Assembly: GCA_021806345.1 (NCBI GenBank)
Contig: JAJZXP010000301.1
Span: forward strand, 1-64,000
Direction: 5' to 3'
Source: Thermoplasmata archaeon
GTDB lineage: Archaea > Thermoplasmatota > Thermoplasmata > Thermoplasmatales > Thermoplasmataceae
DNA: 64,000 nt
Part shown: piece by piece, positions 53,459 through 63,026 of the stretch
Numbering within the stretch: position 1 is the first letter of the stretch
Layout of the letters: each line of letters opens with the position of its first letter
Program-made: the position numbers and the translations under genes
The notes under the pieces: generated by a model
The model's database searches: none
Seen by the model: only the letters and a program-made list of their open reading frames with translations
What the model was told of the DNA's origin: nothing

Positions 53459-54523
53459 ATGACTTTAACGATTGGGTTCTTCATAAATCCTAAAGCCGGG
53501 GAAGGAATCAATTATAGGAAGAACGGATCTGATAGAATCGGAGATGTTCCAAAATTTAATTATGCCGCAGGAAGGGCAATGAAATTCTTGGAATCTCTCA
53601 ACAGATATTACAAATTTAAAACTGCTTCAGGTGATATGGGAGAAACTGTCCTGAAGAACGCTGAGTTTCAGGATGTTGAAGTGATTTATGAAAGCGCAGA
53701 TAACAGCACAATGGATGACACAATTAAATTCGTCAAAATGGCAGAGAACGTATGTGATGTGATTCTGTTCGCTGGTGGTGATGGCACTGCCAGGGATATA
53801 TTCTCAGTCAAACCGGATATCCCTGTTTTGGGCATCCCTTCTGGAATGAAGATGTACAGTTCCGTTTTTGCCAGAGATCCTGAAGAGGCATCATATCTTC
53901 TGGATCTATTTTCAGCGGGAAAGGGAAAAATAGTTCAGGCGATTATTGAAGATGCAAATGAGGAAAAAATGGAGCACGGTGATCTGGAAATCAGGAGGTA
54001 CGGAAAATTGAAAAGCCTATCTGCTCCAGGTATTCACAAGGATCCAAAGATGGTGTCTTATAAATGGAGCGAAGACAGTATAGCAGAATACATTGCAGAT
54101 AACATGGATTCCTCATATTATCTCGTTGGAACGGGGTCAACCTGTAAGGGGATCATGGAATATCTGGGACTTGAAACAACAGTATTTCAGGTTGATCTTA
54201 TCAGGAATGGCAAGTTGATTAAGAGTAACTACTTTCCACAGGATTTCGAAAAGTTCATTGATGAGGGAGTATCACTTAAAATTGTAGTGTCTCCATATGC
54301 GGGCAATGGTTTTTTTCTTGGGAGAGGGAATAGGCAGATAGACGCAAGAGCGATCAAAAGGGCAGGGAAAAATAACATAATCGTAGTTTCATCTGAACGA
54401 AAATTGGAAACAATTACAGGACTTGTGTATGATGTAGAAGGCATAGAGGAGGATTTCTTTGGAAAATATCTCAAGGTTTTGACCGGATACGGCAACTTTA
54501 AAATGATCCCACTGATAATATAG
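53459..54523 (+). CDS. ATP-NAD kinase-like protein (COG3199)
   Basis: A 354-residue protein of the ATP-NAD/diacylglycerol kinase fold. FINPKAGEG opens the fold, VILFAGGDGTARDIFS is the GGDG nucleotide site, and LGIPSGMKMYSSVFA follows. The last 70 residues (SPYAGNGFFLGRGNRQID) belong to the COG3199 group, whose substrate is not settled. It is four bases after the S2P-like gene and 38 before DUF2070, probably in one transcript. Confidence 0.82.
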   Translation: MTLTIGFFINPKAGEGINYRKNGSDRIGDVPKFNYAAGRAMKFLESLNRYYKFKTASGDMGETVLKNAEFQDVEVIYESADNSTMDDTIKFVKMAENVCDVILFAGGDGTARDIFSVKPDIPVLGIPSGMKMYSSVFARDPEEASYLLDLFSAGKGKIVQAIIEDANEEKMEHGDLEIRRYGKLKSLSAPGIHKDPKMVSYKWSEDSIAEYIADNMDSSYYLVGTGSTCKGIMEYLGLETTVFQVDLIRNGKLIKSNYFPQDFEKFIDEGVSLKIVVSPYAGNGFFLGRGNRQIDARAIKRAGKNNIIVVSSERKLETITGLVYDVEGIEEDFFGKYLKVLTGYGNFKMIPLII

Positions 54524-54561
54524 GATAATTTAAATTGAATACTAACATGGGTCATTCCTAG

Positions 54562-56289
54562 ATGCAGAGAACATTTTCAGATCTTACAAAGTATATAAAG
54601 CGAGCACCCCCACTTTCCACATCATTTTCTGTATTGTTAATTATTTTTTTAATAGAATTTTTCAGAACATTCAATTTAACCAAGGCCTTCCTGTTGATCA
54701 TTCTGACAGGTGCAATTACACTTTTCATTGATCATATATTGTCAAAAAAATTTAAGTCAAATCTGAATCTGAAGAAGAATGCTTTTTTACTGGCTATTTC
54801 AATGGTAATATTCTATCTCGTTTTCGTAATCTTCCAGGTAGCATTTCCCTTCTTAGTGACTCAAAATATAGCTATCTCTCTTTCATTCACTTCATACTTC
54901 AGATTTCTTGTTTTCTACACATATCTGTCAGATGATGACAGTGTTAATTATGTAAGCGCCCTAGCATTTACCCTGTCTTTCACACCATTTTATGTTTTCT
55001 ATTCTGACTATACGGTGCTGGTTGAAACAATTATTTACGGCCTTATCTCAACCTACCTTGCATATCTTATGATAATTAAATCGACCGAAAAATTCAAGAG
55101 TAAGTATAAGGAAGAACCAAGAAATCTCATCAAGTTCTTCCTTTACAGTTCTACTAACCCAAACTATGCTCACTTTGGAAACAGATTTTTCAGCAAAATT
55201 TATTCGGAAAAGAGATCAGTTCCAGTAAATTTCATAAGGATTCTTAATCCTAAAGGCACTGAAAAGTGTACATTTGTGTTCCCGTATATTCATCCAGGAC
55301 CCTTTGGGACGGTGGGCACAAGCAATCTTCCTGTGAGGCTTCAAGAGAAGATGAGTGGTATTGGTGGAGATCTTCTTGTTTTTCACACAAGTACAACAAA
55401 TAACAACAACTGCTCAGGAGATATTGATATTGAAAACATAGCTGAGGGAATAAAATCAAACTGGGGAGGTAATTCCAGATCTAATACGATGTCATTCTTC
55501 ACGCACGAGGAAAAGGACGGAATAATAATTGACGGGATGGTTTATGGGGATTTCGGTTTCGTAGCATTGAACCCTGGAGAAAGAAAATTTGATGACATTG
55601 AAATAACACAGGGCCTAGAATTGATGAAAAATATGAAAAGCAAAGGAATAATGCTAGACGTGTTGGATGGCCAAAATAATTTCCAGCATGCTGGAGATGC
55701 GATTACTGACCTATCTCCATTCAGGTCAACCATTGAAGATGTGTTTACAAAAATAACCCCTACTCATCCAGCTAAGATGGGTTATTTTCGCGCACAGATA
55801 AACTCCAATGCAATCGGCCCAATGGGAGGACAAGCATGCGTCTTTAGGATCGATGATAGAATGTTTGGAATCCTTTTAACAGATTCCAATAACATCACTG
55901 GAGACTTGATGAAAGCAATTCGGAAAAAGGTCAGCGAAAAGCTGGACTATCTTGCAATATACACAACAGACAATCATATAGTTAACCAAAGTGGACTGGA
56001 TATGAATCCTCTCGGAGAGAAAGACGACATTATGGAACTGGCTGGAAAATTTGAAGGGATATTAAACAATGCAATTGATGACCTGGAAGACGTGGAATTC
56101 ATACATGGAAGCGCAGATGTAAATGTAAATATGGGATCTGAAAACTCCTACAATGAACTGATGGATATGGTGTTTCATTCAATAAAAAGGGCTAAGTATA
56201 TCGCCTTTACTACGGTTTCACTCACTTTCGTGATTCCCTTCATACTTTCCATAACTGGCATCATTTTCAAAATTCCCTTTATAAGATGA
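54562..56289 (+). CDS. DUF2070 family membrane protein
   Basis: A 575-residue archaeal protein. The N-terminal third has six or seven membrane helices (~20-170). The soluble middle has VFPYIHPGPFGTVGTSNLP and GDLLVFHTSTTNNNNCSGD, and then GFFRAQ-like YFRAQINSNAIGPMGGQAC, all DUF2070 signatures; a last membrane hairpin lies at ~548-572. The HPGPFG and HTSTTNNNN motifs suggest a metal or phosphate site, but function is unknown. Its 3' end overlaps aroC on the other strand by 72 bases. Confidence 0.85.
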   Translation: MQRTFSDLTKYIKRAPPLSTSFSVLLIIFLIEFFRTFNLTKAFLLIILTGAITLFIDHILSKKFKSNLNLKKNAFLLAISMVIFYLVFVIFQVAFPFLVTQNIAISLSFTSYFRFLVFYTYLSDDDSVNYVSALAFTLSFTPFYVFYSDYTVLVETIIYGLISTYLAYLMIIKSTEKFKSKYKEEPRNLIKFFLYSSTNPNYAHFGNRFFSKIYSEKRSVPVNFIRILNPKGTEKCTFVFPYIHPGPFGTVGTSNLPVRLQEKMSGIGGDLLVFHTSTTNNNNCSGDIDIENIAEGIKSNWGGNSRSNTMSFFTHEEKDGIIIDGMVYGDFGFVALNPGERKFDDIEITQGLELMKNMKSKGIMLDVLDGQNNFQHAGDAITDLSPFRSTIEDVFTKITPTHPAKMGYFRAQINSNAIGPMGGQACVFRIDDRMFGILLTDSNNITGDLMKAIRKKVSEKLDYLAIYTTDNHIVNQSGLDMNPLGEKDDIMELAGKFEGILNNAIDDLEDVEFIHGSADVNVNMGSENSYNELMDMVFHSIKRAKYIAFTTVSLTFVIPFILSITGIIFKIPFIR

Positions 56290-57354
56290 CTGTCTTCTCA
56301 GGTAAAGATCAAGGATGGCGAAGGCAGTCAGGCATTGAACTACTGGTACCGCCCTTATGGCAATGCATGGATCATGTCTTCCCACAACAGATATGGTTGA
56401 AGGAACCATAGTTTCAACGTTGATAGTCTTCTGCTCCCCTCTGATTGATGATGTTGGCTTCATTGCAATTCTAAAATCGATTGGATCACCATATGTTATA
56501 CCACCCAGGATGCCACCATTATGATTGGTTGCGGTATTTATGACTCCTTCTGTTAATACAAATGCCTCATTTGACTTGCTCCCTTTCATTTTTGTTAAAT
56601 CAAATCCTGAACCAAATTCGATCCCCTTCACTCCAGGTATGGAAAACATGAGGTGAGAAATAATAGATTCGACAGAGTCAAAAAAGGGTTCTCCAATTGC
56701 ACTCGGAACAGATTGTATAACTGTTCTTATGGAAGCACCTACAGAATCCCCCTCTGCTTGAAGCTTCTTTATCAGTTCTATTGCCCTGAGGTTTGCATTT
56801 TCGTCAGGTATCCTGCTTTCTCTGGAATATACATCCTCCTCACCCCTAAAAGAGTGATCCCTCAATTCAATGTCTCCCATGGAATCAATATAACTCGAAA
56901 TCCTAATACCAAGAGTCAAAAGAATCTGTGCCGAAATCGATCCTGCTGCAACCAGTGGGGCAGTCATTCTTCCGGATAAAAACCCCCCTCCAGAATAATT
57001 CCTGAAAGGACCGTATTTCATGTACAGGCTTAAGTCTCCGTGTCCCGGCCTGGGATTATTTTTAATCTCGTCATAATGTCTTCCTATCTGATCCTGATTT
57101 TTCATTACTATTGTAATCGATCCCCCATCCGTGAAATTGTCTTTAAGGCCTGAGATAATTTCACATTCATCGGACTCCTTTCTTTGGCTAGTTAAGCTGC
57201 TCTTCCCTGGAGCTCTTCGTTTCAACCATTTATTTATATCTTCTTTATCAATTTTAAATCCTGAAGGAATTCCATCCAGTACGACACCAACAGCTTCACC
57301 ATGGGAAGATCCAAATATGGTTAGACCTATCCTATCTTTGAATGTAAAACTCAT
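56218..57354 (-). CDS. aroC: Chorismate synthase
   Basis: A 378-residue shikimate-pathway enzyme that makes chorismate with reduced FMN. Signatures are GSSHGEAVGVVLDGIPSG, the RPGHGDLSLYMKYG strand, NYSGGGFLSGRMTAPLVAAG, GGILGGITYGDPI and VVGRHDPCIAIRAVPV. It ends with a charged tail of ~25 residues that lies wholly within the antisense of the DUF2070 gene. No other aro gene is nearby. The start is ATG 57354. Confidence 0.95.
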   Translation of the reverse strand: MSFTFKDRIGLTIFGSSHGEAVGVVLDGIPSGFKIDKEDINKWLKRRAPGKSSLTSQRKESDECEIISGLKDNFTDGGSITIVMKNQDQIGRHYDEIKNNPRPGHGDLSLYMKYGPFRNYSGGGFLSGRMTAPLVAAGSISAQILLTLGIRISSYIDSMGDIELRDHSFRGEEDVYSRESRIPDENANLRAIELIKKLQAEGDSVGASIRTVIQSVPSAIGEPFFDSVESIISHLMFSIPGVKGIEFGSGFDLTKMKGSKSNEAFVLTEGVINTATNHNGGILGGITYGDPIDFRIAMKPTSSIRGEQKTINVETMVPSTISVVGRHDPCIAIRAVPVVQCLTAFAILDLYLRRQSSYKGNFENDASYGKYEGNHESE

Positions 57355-57397
57355 AATGAAAGAGAATTTAATCCTCTACTTTATCCTATGTATGATG

Positions 57398-58330
57398 TCA
57401 TGTTTGATTTGAAGGAAGACGCTTGGATTCAACTATTTTTATAAGCATTTCCAGAATCTTTCCCCTTATGATTGCTGGATCACTCGTAAGAAATGTTCCC
57501 TTGATCAATATGACGTACGTGTTAAGGGTGGTTTCATCAATTGCGAGAAATGGTTCTCCCTTTATCTCTTCAAATTTTTTAATCTGATTGAGAATCTCAT
57601 TTTTTACCTGGTCAAAATTGAGGTATTTGGGAATTTCATACCTTACCTGCACCGAGGGTGTTTTTGATACTTTTCTATACGCACCCTGTGTCAGCACATT
57701 GTTTGCTATTTTAACTATTTCTCCCCCATCTGTAAGAAGGGTGGTATAATTTATGCTTATGTCCATCACAGTTCCAGAAAATCCGTTGTTATAAAGAAAA
57801 TCACTCGAGAAATATTTTGGGGCTATTACCCCATAGGCAATGCCGAATTGCCAGGCATGAATCCAAACCTTATCCCCTATCTTAAACGGTCTTGTAACTA
57901 TCAGCAAAAGACCTGCGAATTGGTTTGCCAGCACACTCTGAGTTGCCAGCCCAAGCACTGCAGCTAGAAAAGTACTTCCCAGTATAATGGAAGATACATT
58001 TATTCCAAGGGCGGAGACTACGGCCAGTGCAATTATGAAATATCCAACTAGCCTTACTGTGAAAATTATGGGATGAAGAGTAGACCTCTCAAGGAACTTG
58101 GAAAGAAATCTACTCAGATAAGAAAGAATCACACGGATAATGAAGTACGAGACTATGGCTATGATTATGGCATCTATGAACTTGGAGTACCCGATCACAC
58201 CATTAATTGCTTTTGCGTAGTTGGCTGGTAACAGCGCAAAAATTTGTTTAAACGAGTAAACAACGGCAAGGAGTACAACTAGAACTGCTACCAGTGCTCC
58301 TATGGAAAATAGTGTTCTGATCCTTCCCAT
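57398..58330 (-). CDS. MscS-family mechanosensitive channel
   Basis: A 310-residue protein with three or four N-terminal membrane helices (~8-26, ~52-72, ~85-125). The pore helix AAVLGLATQSVLANQFAGLLL matches the MscS TM3 glycine/alanine packing pattern, followed by TRPFKIGDKVWI at the start of the beta domain. It lets solutes out on osmotic downshock. A second channel gene lies 37 bases upstream on the same strand. The start ATG 58330 is clear. Confidence 0.88.
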   Translation of the reverse strand: MGRIRTLFSIGALVAVLVVLLAVVYSFKQIFALLPANYAKAINGVIGYSKFIDAIIIAIVSYFIIRVILSYLSRFLSKFLERSTLHPIIFTVRLVGYFIIALAVVSALGINVSSIILGSTFLAAVLGLATQSVLANQFAGLLLIVTRPFKIGDKVWIHAWQFGIAYGVIAPKYFSSDFLYNNGFSGTVMDISINYTTLLTDGGEIVKIANNVLTQGAYRKVSKTPSVQVRYEIPKYLNFDQVKNEILNQIKKFEEIKGEPFLAIDETTLNTYVILIKGTFLTSDPAIIRGKILEMLIKIVESKRLPSNQT

Positions 58331-58367
58331 GGCGCTTTATTGAATTAAGGTTAAAAAATATTCAGTT

Positions 58368-59282
58368 TTAAAGCAATGTTGCTCTAAATTTTTCTAAACT
58401 TCTTCCAAGTCTCGACACAATTTCAGTCCTATGATCCTCTGCAGAATCGACAAAAACTGATATTTTTAGGACGTAGGTGTTGAGAGTAGTTTCATCCACG
58501 AAGTTTTGAATCTTATCATTCTCTATACCCATTTTTGAAAACTCTTCAGTAATGACATTTTTAACCAAATCAATAGAAACTGTTTTTGGGAATTCATATC
58601 TAAGTTTGAATGGCATTTCAAAGGTTCTTCTTATCTGATATGCTCCAAGTGCGATCAAGGAATTGGGTATTTTTATAACCACTCCACTGCTATCTATTAT
58701 TGTAGTGTAAGTTATTGTTGTATCCATATATTTCCCCACAATTCCCTGTGAGTACAGTATATCCTTGGAATAATATTTCTGGGAAATCACTGCAAGTTGG
58801 GCGGTTAACATTGGACTAGAGGAACTCCATGGAAATAACCATATAACCTCTCCTTCTTTCATTGGTTTTGTATACTCAATCAATAAAGCTCCCAGTATAT
58901 TCATTATTACACCCTGTCCCGCGAGTGCAAGAATAGCTGTAAGGAACAAACTTCCTGTCACTAGAGAAGTGAGGTTTACATCAAAGGCCGATATCACAAC
59001 AAGGCTAATGGATAGATACATTAGAATGTTGATTAGAAAATAGGCAGCAACCTGCCTCGTTCTATCACCTTTGATAATCTTCCCAGAATAAATCAGTCTT
59101 TTAATCAACCTGAAAAAAATGATTATTGCGGTTAATGTAAGAGCAATATCTACAGTGGTAGAAATAATACCTGGGAGTTTTAGAATGTACTGAGAAAGAA
59201 AGTATGTGAACAGGAAAATGGCCCCAAATAGTAATGCCAAGGTGCTGGTATATTCCCATATCTTCTTGAGATTTTTATCCAT
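58368..59282 (-). CDS. MscS-family mechanosensitive channel, second copy
   Basis: A 304-residue relative of the next gene, with the same order: helices at ~12-50 and ~70-115, pore helix LTAILALAGQGVIMNILGALLI, and TKPMKEGEVIWLFPW. The beta domain has YMDTTITYTTIIDSSGVVIKIPNS. The two proteins differ greatly, so they may form separate channels or a mixed one. The small SH3/Sm-like gene lies nine bases upstream. Confidence 0.85.
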   Translation of the reverse strand: MDKNLKKIWEYTSTLALLFGAIFLFTYFLSQYILKLPGIISTTVDIALTLTAIIIFFRLIKRLIYSGKIIKGDRTRQVAAYFLINILMYLSISLVVISAFDVNLTSLVTGSLFLTAILALAGQGVIMNILGALLIEYTKPMKEGEVIWLFPWSSSSPMLTAQLAVISQKYYSKDILYSQGIVGKYMDTTITYTTIIDSSGVVIKIPNSLIALGAYQIRRTFEMPFKLRYEFPKTVSIDLVKNVITEEFSKMGIENDKIQNFVDETTLNTYVLKISVFVDSAEDHRTEIVSRLGRSLEKFRATLL

Positions 59283-59291
59283 GATCCATCC

Positions 59292-59495
59292 TTAGACTGT
59301 TGAAAGTACACATTGCATGATTGGAATGCATGCATTTCTCTTTTTTCCACTGTCATCCTCAGTTTCTATAATGTAAATGGATTGATCAATGCCGACCAAA
59401 GTTCCCTTGAAATAAAGTTCTGGTGTCAGTGACTCCTGATATTGACCCAATATGAGTGCCCTAACTTCCTTACCTACAAGTTCATTTAAATTCAT
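59292..59495 (-). CDS. Small beta-barrel (Sm/SH3-like) protein
   Basis: A 67-residue protein. The segments VGKEVRALILG, LYFKGTLVGIDQSIYIIET, and RNACIPIMQCVLS predict five strands like Sm/LSm or SH3 barrels: a strand, a G-x-L-x-G-x-D turn, then a final strand. The family cannot be fixed by eye; RNA binding is possible. It precedes the channel genes by nine bases. Confidence 0.5.
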   Translation of the reverse strand: MNLNELVGKEVRALILGQYQESLTPELYFKGTLVGIDQSIYIIETEDDSGKKRNACIPIMQCVLSTV

Positions 59496-59534
59496 ACAAC
59501 TAAATGATTGAATTGTAAAAAAATATTGTGTAAA

Positions 59535-59705
59535 TTATGGTGTTACTATTGATAACAGAAACACTATAAATCCAACAATGACAAAATATGCAGTGTTTGT
59601 TACATTCTGGCTTACAAATTTATAATAAAGTCCACCCACTTCTATCAGTAATATCCCTAGAAAGAATAGTGGATATCTTAGACTTGCTTTCATTAGTTTC
59701 ATCAT
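59535..59705 (-). CDS. Small two-helix membrane protein, probable SDH anchor (SdhD-like)
   Basis: A 56-residue protein from ATG 59705 with two membrane helices: ~9-25 (LRYPLFFLGILLIEVGGLY) and ~33-54. It is the last gene of the succinate dehydrogenase operon, beginning five bases after the sdhC stop. Its place fits a second membrane anchor; there is no clear heme ligand. A GTG slightly upstream is an alternative start. Confidence 0.55.
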   Translation of the reverse strand: MMKLMKASLRYPLFFLGILLIEVGGLYYKFVSQNVTNTAYFVIVGFIVFLLSIVTP

Positions 59706-59710
59706 ATCAA

Positions 59711-60460
59711 TCACAACCCAAATAGCACTGGATTCACAAACAAGTGTGCAGCAACTCCTCTTATGTAAAGATCTACAAGGAAGAATGAAGCAAGGCTCAC
59801 CCATGCCATTATTTCATGGTGGTCGTTTAATTTTGTGACTCCATTAAAGAAGGACCTCCTGAAACTTTTCTTGTTTACAGGGCAACTGTAACAATCAACA
59901 TTTCCTCCAGTAGCATGTCTGAAGAAATGGCAGGAGAATGTGTAAATAGTAACCCATAGCGTGTTCAGTATTAGAAGGAGCGCTCCCAGTGTAAAATCGC
60001 CCTTGTAGTCAAGTGCAATAAATATGTCATAGTAGAAGAATGGTAATATTGCGACTGCTGTGTACCAGAAGTATCTGTGTAGGTTTTCAAGCCTGAAAAT
60101 ACTTGTTTCTCCAGAATAAAGTCTTCCTCTTTTTTCTCCAGAAAGGTCATCCTTCTTTGAGACGTTGCTGAAATTTGTCACGCCGCAGGCAACAGGATGT
60201 CTAAAAAGATGCCTATGGTAATCCTTCCTGTATGCATAGCAAGTTGCCCTGAATCCAGCCACGAGTGGAAGCACTAGTATTGTAGGCGAGTAGAATGGAT
60301 CTGTTAATCCATCTATGGGCTTTGATAGATCGAAAGTGCTCATCAAATATATGGCTAAAAGGGCAACGAATACAAATGACCAGAATCTGATTTCGCCAAA
60401 CTCTCTCGGGAATTTTGCTATTTTTTCCATTTTTGTTTCTTCTTTAGTACTAAAAGACAT
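59711..60460 (-). CDS. sdhC: Succinate dehydrogenase membrane anchor subunit
   Basis: A 249-residue protein with five or six membrane helices. RATCYAYRKDYHRHLFRHP, HRYFWYTAVAILPFFYYD and CHFFRHATGGNVDCYSCP hold several histidines that may bind heme b. It anchors SdhAB to the membrane and passes electrons to quinone. It resembles the long single-chain anchor found in some Actinobacteria and Thermoplasmatales. The stop of sdhB is directly adjacent. Confidence 0.78.
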   Translation of the reverse strand: MSFSTKEETKMEKIAKFPREFGEIRFWSFVFVALLAIYLMSTFDLSKPIDGLTDPFYSPTILVLPLVAGFRATCYAYRKDYHRHLFRHPVACGVTNFSNVSKKDDLSGEKRGRLYSGETSIFRLENLHRYFWYTAVAILPFFYYDIFIALDYKGDFTLGALLLILNTLWVTIYTFSCHFFRHATGGNVDCYSCPVNKKSFRRSFFNGVTKLNDHHEIMAWVSLASFFLVDLYIRGVAAHLFVNPVLFGL

Positions 60461-61213
60461 TTACTGCACCACCTTTTCTTTACCTCTCCTATTCTTTAGA
60501 ACCATCGCGATTGGATCGTATTTCCTGTCCACCGCCCTCTCCTTTTCCTGTATTATGGCATTATCAGTTATTCGTATGTGTTCTGGGCAAACTTCCGTGC
60601 AGCATTTTGTTATGTTGCAGTAGCCCATTCCACCCATATCGTTGAGAAGCTTTGACCTATCCAATCCATCCAGTGGGTGCATATCCCAGGATGCTGCCTT
60701 CACTATGTGTCTTGGTCCGAAATATGGCGTAAAGTGCTCCCTGACCACGTGACACACATCCATGCAAAGAAAACACTCTATACACCTCTTGAACTCCTTT
60801 GATCTTTCAACATCAAGGGGATTGATTCTCCAAGGTTTTTCTAAATTATCCCTTGGTGTAAACATGGGTATTTTTCTTGCAATTTCCCAATTTCTGGAAA
60901 CATCAGTAACAAGGTCCTTAATGAGTGGAAATGCAGCCATTGGGGCAACATTGATGTCTTGTCCAATCTCATCAATTCTGGTTTTGCACATAAGTGAAGG
61001 TCTCCCATTTATTTCAGCAGAACAAGATCCGCACTTGCCGGCCTTACAGTTCCATCTTATGGAAATAGTTGGATCGACATGCTCCTCCACATATCTGACG
61101 GCGTCAAGGACAACCATCCCATCCACCTTTGGAACGCTGTATTCAACAAATTTTCCCTCTTTTTCGGTCTCAGGATCAAACCTGAAAACTTTTATTTTAA
61201 CATCTTCGCTCAT
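60461..61213 (-). CDS. sdhB: Succinate dehydrogenase iron-sulfur subunit
   Basis: A 250-residue protein. The [2Fe-2S] site is in NCKAGKCGSCSAEINGRPSLMC. The second cluster site is CIECFLCMDVC and the third CNITKCCTEVCPEH. All three clusters are supported, though the last has CC where many have C-x-x. It carries electrons from SdhA to the membrane. The start overlaps the sdhA stop by four bases. Confidence 0.93.
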   Translation of the reverse strand: MSEDVKIKVFRFDPETEKEGKFVEYSVPKVDGMVVLDAVRYVEEHVDPTISIRWNCKAGKCGSCSAEINGRPSLMCKTRIDEIGQDINVAPMAAFPLIKDLVTDVSRNWEIARKIPMFTPRDNLEKPWRINPLDVERSKEFKRCIECFLCMDVCHVVREHFTPYFGPRHIVKAASWDMHPLDGLDRSKLLNDMGGMGYCNITKCCTEVCPEHIRITDNAIIQEKERAVDRKYDPIAMVLKNRRGKEKVVQ

Positions 61214-62931
61214 TCATACACCTCAGGCTTAACATATGCTTTATAATCCTCTGGCATTTCCTCAACTGCTTTTGTATCGAACATCATTTCCCCATTTTCT
61301 CCACTCCATGTAAGGATATTCTTCTTCCATTCAGGATCCTTCTTTGGGAAGTCAGTTCTGGTATGTGCACCCCTGCTCTCCTCTCTCATCAGAGCGCATT
61401 TTACCAAAGCTTCGCAGGATACCAGCATATTTCTCAATTCTAAACAGCCCAGTAATCCATGATTGTATCGTATCAGGCCCTTTGTTCCGACCTCTGGAAA
61501 TTCATGTTTGATCTCATCTATATCCTTTAAAGCGAGCTTTAGTCTGGCAGCATCCCTGACTATTCCTGCATTTTCGCTAATGGAAGTGGTAAGTCTGTCA
61601 ATTAAATCATAAGGGTTCTTTCCATCCTCCTTAAAGAAACTCTCTATTTCAGAAATGACTTTTTGGACATCTTCGTTATCGACATCTTCAAATTTTGATC
61701 CTCTGGCAAGAACAGAAGCGGAGTCCCCTGCTCTCTTTCCAAATACCAAAATATCAGACAGTGAGTTTCCTCCAAGTCTGTTTGCTCCGTGTAATCCTGA
61801 AGCAACTTCTCCGGCTGCAAATAAATTCTCAATGTTGGTCCTTTCCGTTTCAGCCTCAACCTCAATTCCACCCATCATATAATGAACTGTGGGTGCAACT
61901 TCCATTTTTTCCTTCGTTATGTCCACTCCAGCAAACTCCTTAAATTGCTGGTACATGGCTGGTAATTTGTGTTTTATGAAATCTGATCCTTTATGGGTTA
62001 TGTCTAGATAGACTCCTCCGTGTTCTGTTCCTCTTCCTTCGGTAATTTCCTTGTAATTTGCTCTGGCCACAACGTCCCTTGCATCCAGTTCTTTTTTCTG
62101 TGGTGAATACTTAAGCATAAATCTTTCTCCCTTGGAATTCAGCAATATGCCCCCTTCTCCTCTAACACCCTCTGTCACAAGTAAACCCCTTACTCCGGGT
62201 GGATATACCATTCCCGTAGGATGGAATTGGAACATTTCCATATCTCTGAGCAAAGCTCCTGCCCTGTAAGCCATACCAAGTCCATCGCCTGTAGATTCCC
62301 ATGAATTTGAAGTAATCTTGTATATCCTACCTGATCCACCTGTCGCAATCACAGTTGCCTTTGCCTTCAGCAAATATAACTTCCCGGTGTTCATTTTTAT
62401 TCCTACCGCACCGGCGATCTTCTTGTTCTTTACAATAAAGTCTACGATGTACATCTCATCATGGAACTCTATATTCCTATGCAAAACCTGATCCTCAAGA
62501 GTTTTAATCAATTCAAGCCCAGTTCTGTCTCCCACATGTGCCAGTCTTCTATATGTATGAGCTCCAAAGGCTCGTTGCATTATCCTTCCATCTGGCGTTC
62601 TATCGAAAAGGGCACCATATCTCTCCAGTTCCAGGACTCTTTCGGGTGCTTCCTTCCCAAGAATTTCAGCCATTTTCCAATTTGAAATATAAACTCCTTC
62701 TTCTATAATATCGCCGTAATGCACTGTCCAGTTATCCTTTGGATCTACATTTCCAAGTGCAGCAGCAATTCCTCCTTCTGCCATTACCGTATGAGCCTTC
62801 CCTAAAAGAGATTTAGTCACAATAACGGCCTTTAATCCCGCGTCATTGACGGAAATTGCTGCCCTCATTCCTGCACCTCCAGCTCCAATAATCAGAACAT
62901 CTGCTTCTATGGTTTCATATTTCTCATCCAT
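61210..62931 (-). CDS. sdhA: Succinate dehydrogenase flavoprotein subunit
   Basis: A 573-residue flavoprotein oxidising succinate to fumarate. FAD motif IIGAGGAGMRAAI; HTVMAEGGIAAALG holds the region where FAD is bound to His; GGSGRIYKITSNSWESTGDG, HPTGMVYPPGVRGLLVTEGVRGEGG, and HYMMGGIEVE are substrate and FAD contacts; the end RGAHTRTDFPKKD is typical of SdhA. It is first in the operon; the promoter lies in 62932-63026. Confidence 0.96.
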   Translation of the reverse strand: MDEKYETIEADVLIIGAGGAGMRAAISVNDAGLKAVIVTKSLLGKAHTVMAEGGIAAALGNVDPKDNWTVHYGDIIEEGVYISNWKMAEILGKEAPERVLELERYGALFDRTPDGRIMQRAFGAHTYRRLAHVGDRTGLELIKTLEDQVLHRNIEFHDEMYIVDFIVKNKKIAGAVGIKMNTGKLYLLKAKATVIATGGSGRIYKITSNSWESTGDGLGMAYRAGALLRDMEMFQFHPTGMVYPPGVRGLLVTEGVRGEGGILLNSKGERFMLKYSPQKKELDARDVVARANYKEITEGRGTEHGGVYLDITHKGSDFIKHKLPAMYQQFKEFAGVDITKEKMEVAPTVHYMMGGIEVEAETERTNIENLFAAGEVASGLHGANRLGGNSLSDILVFGKRAGDSASVLARGSKFEDVDNEDVQKVISEIESFFKEDGKNPYDLIDRLTTSISENAGIVRDAARLKLALKDIDEIKHEFPEVGTKGLIRYNHGLLGCLELRNMLVSCEALVKCALMREESRGAHTRTDFPKKDPEWKKNILTWSGENGEMMFDTKAVEEMPEDYKAYVKPEVYE

Positions 62932-63026
62932 CTTAACACTCCCAGATATTATGCGTATTCCTTCATTAGTATAAATTTTTTATAAGATTATTATAGGTGA
63001 ACACGTTTTGAGAGTTTAAAAAATCT

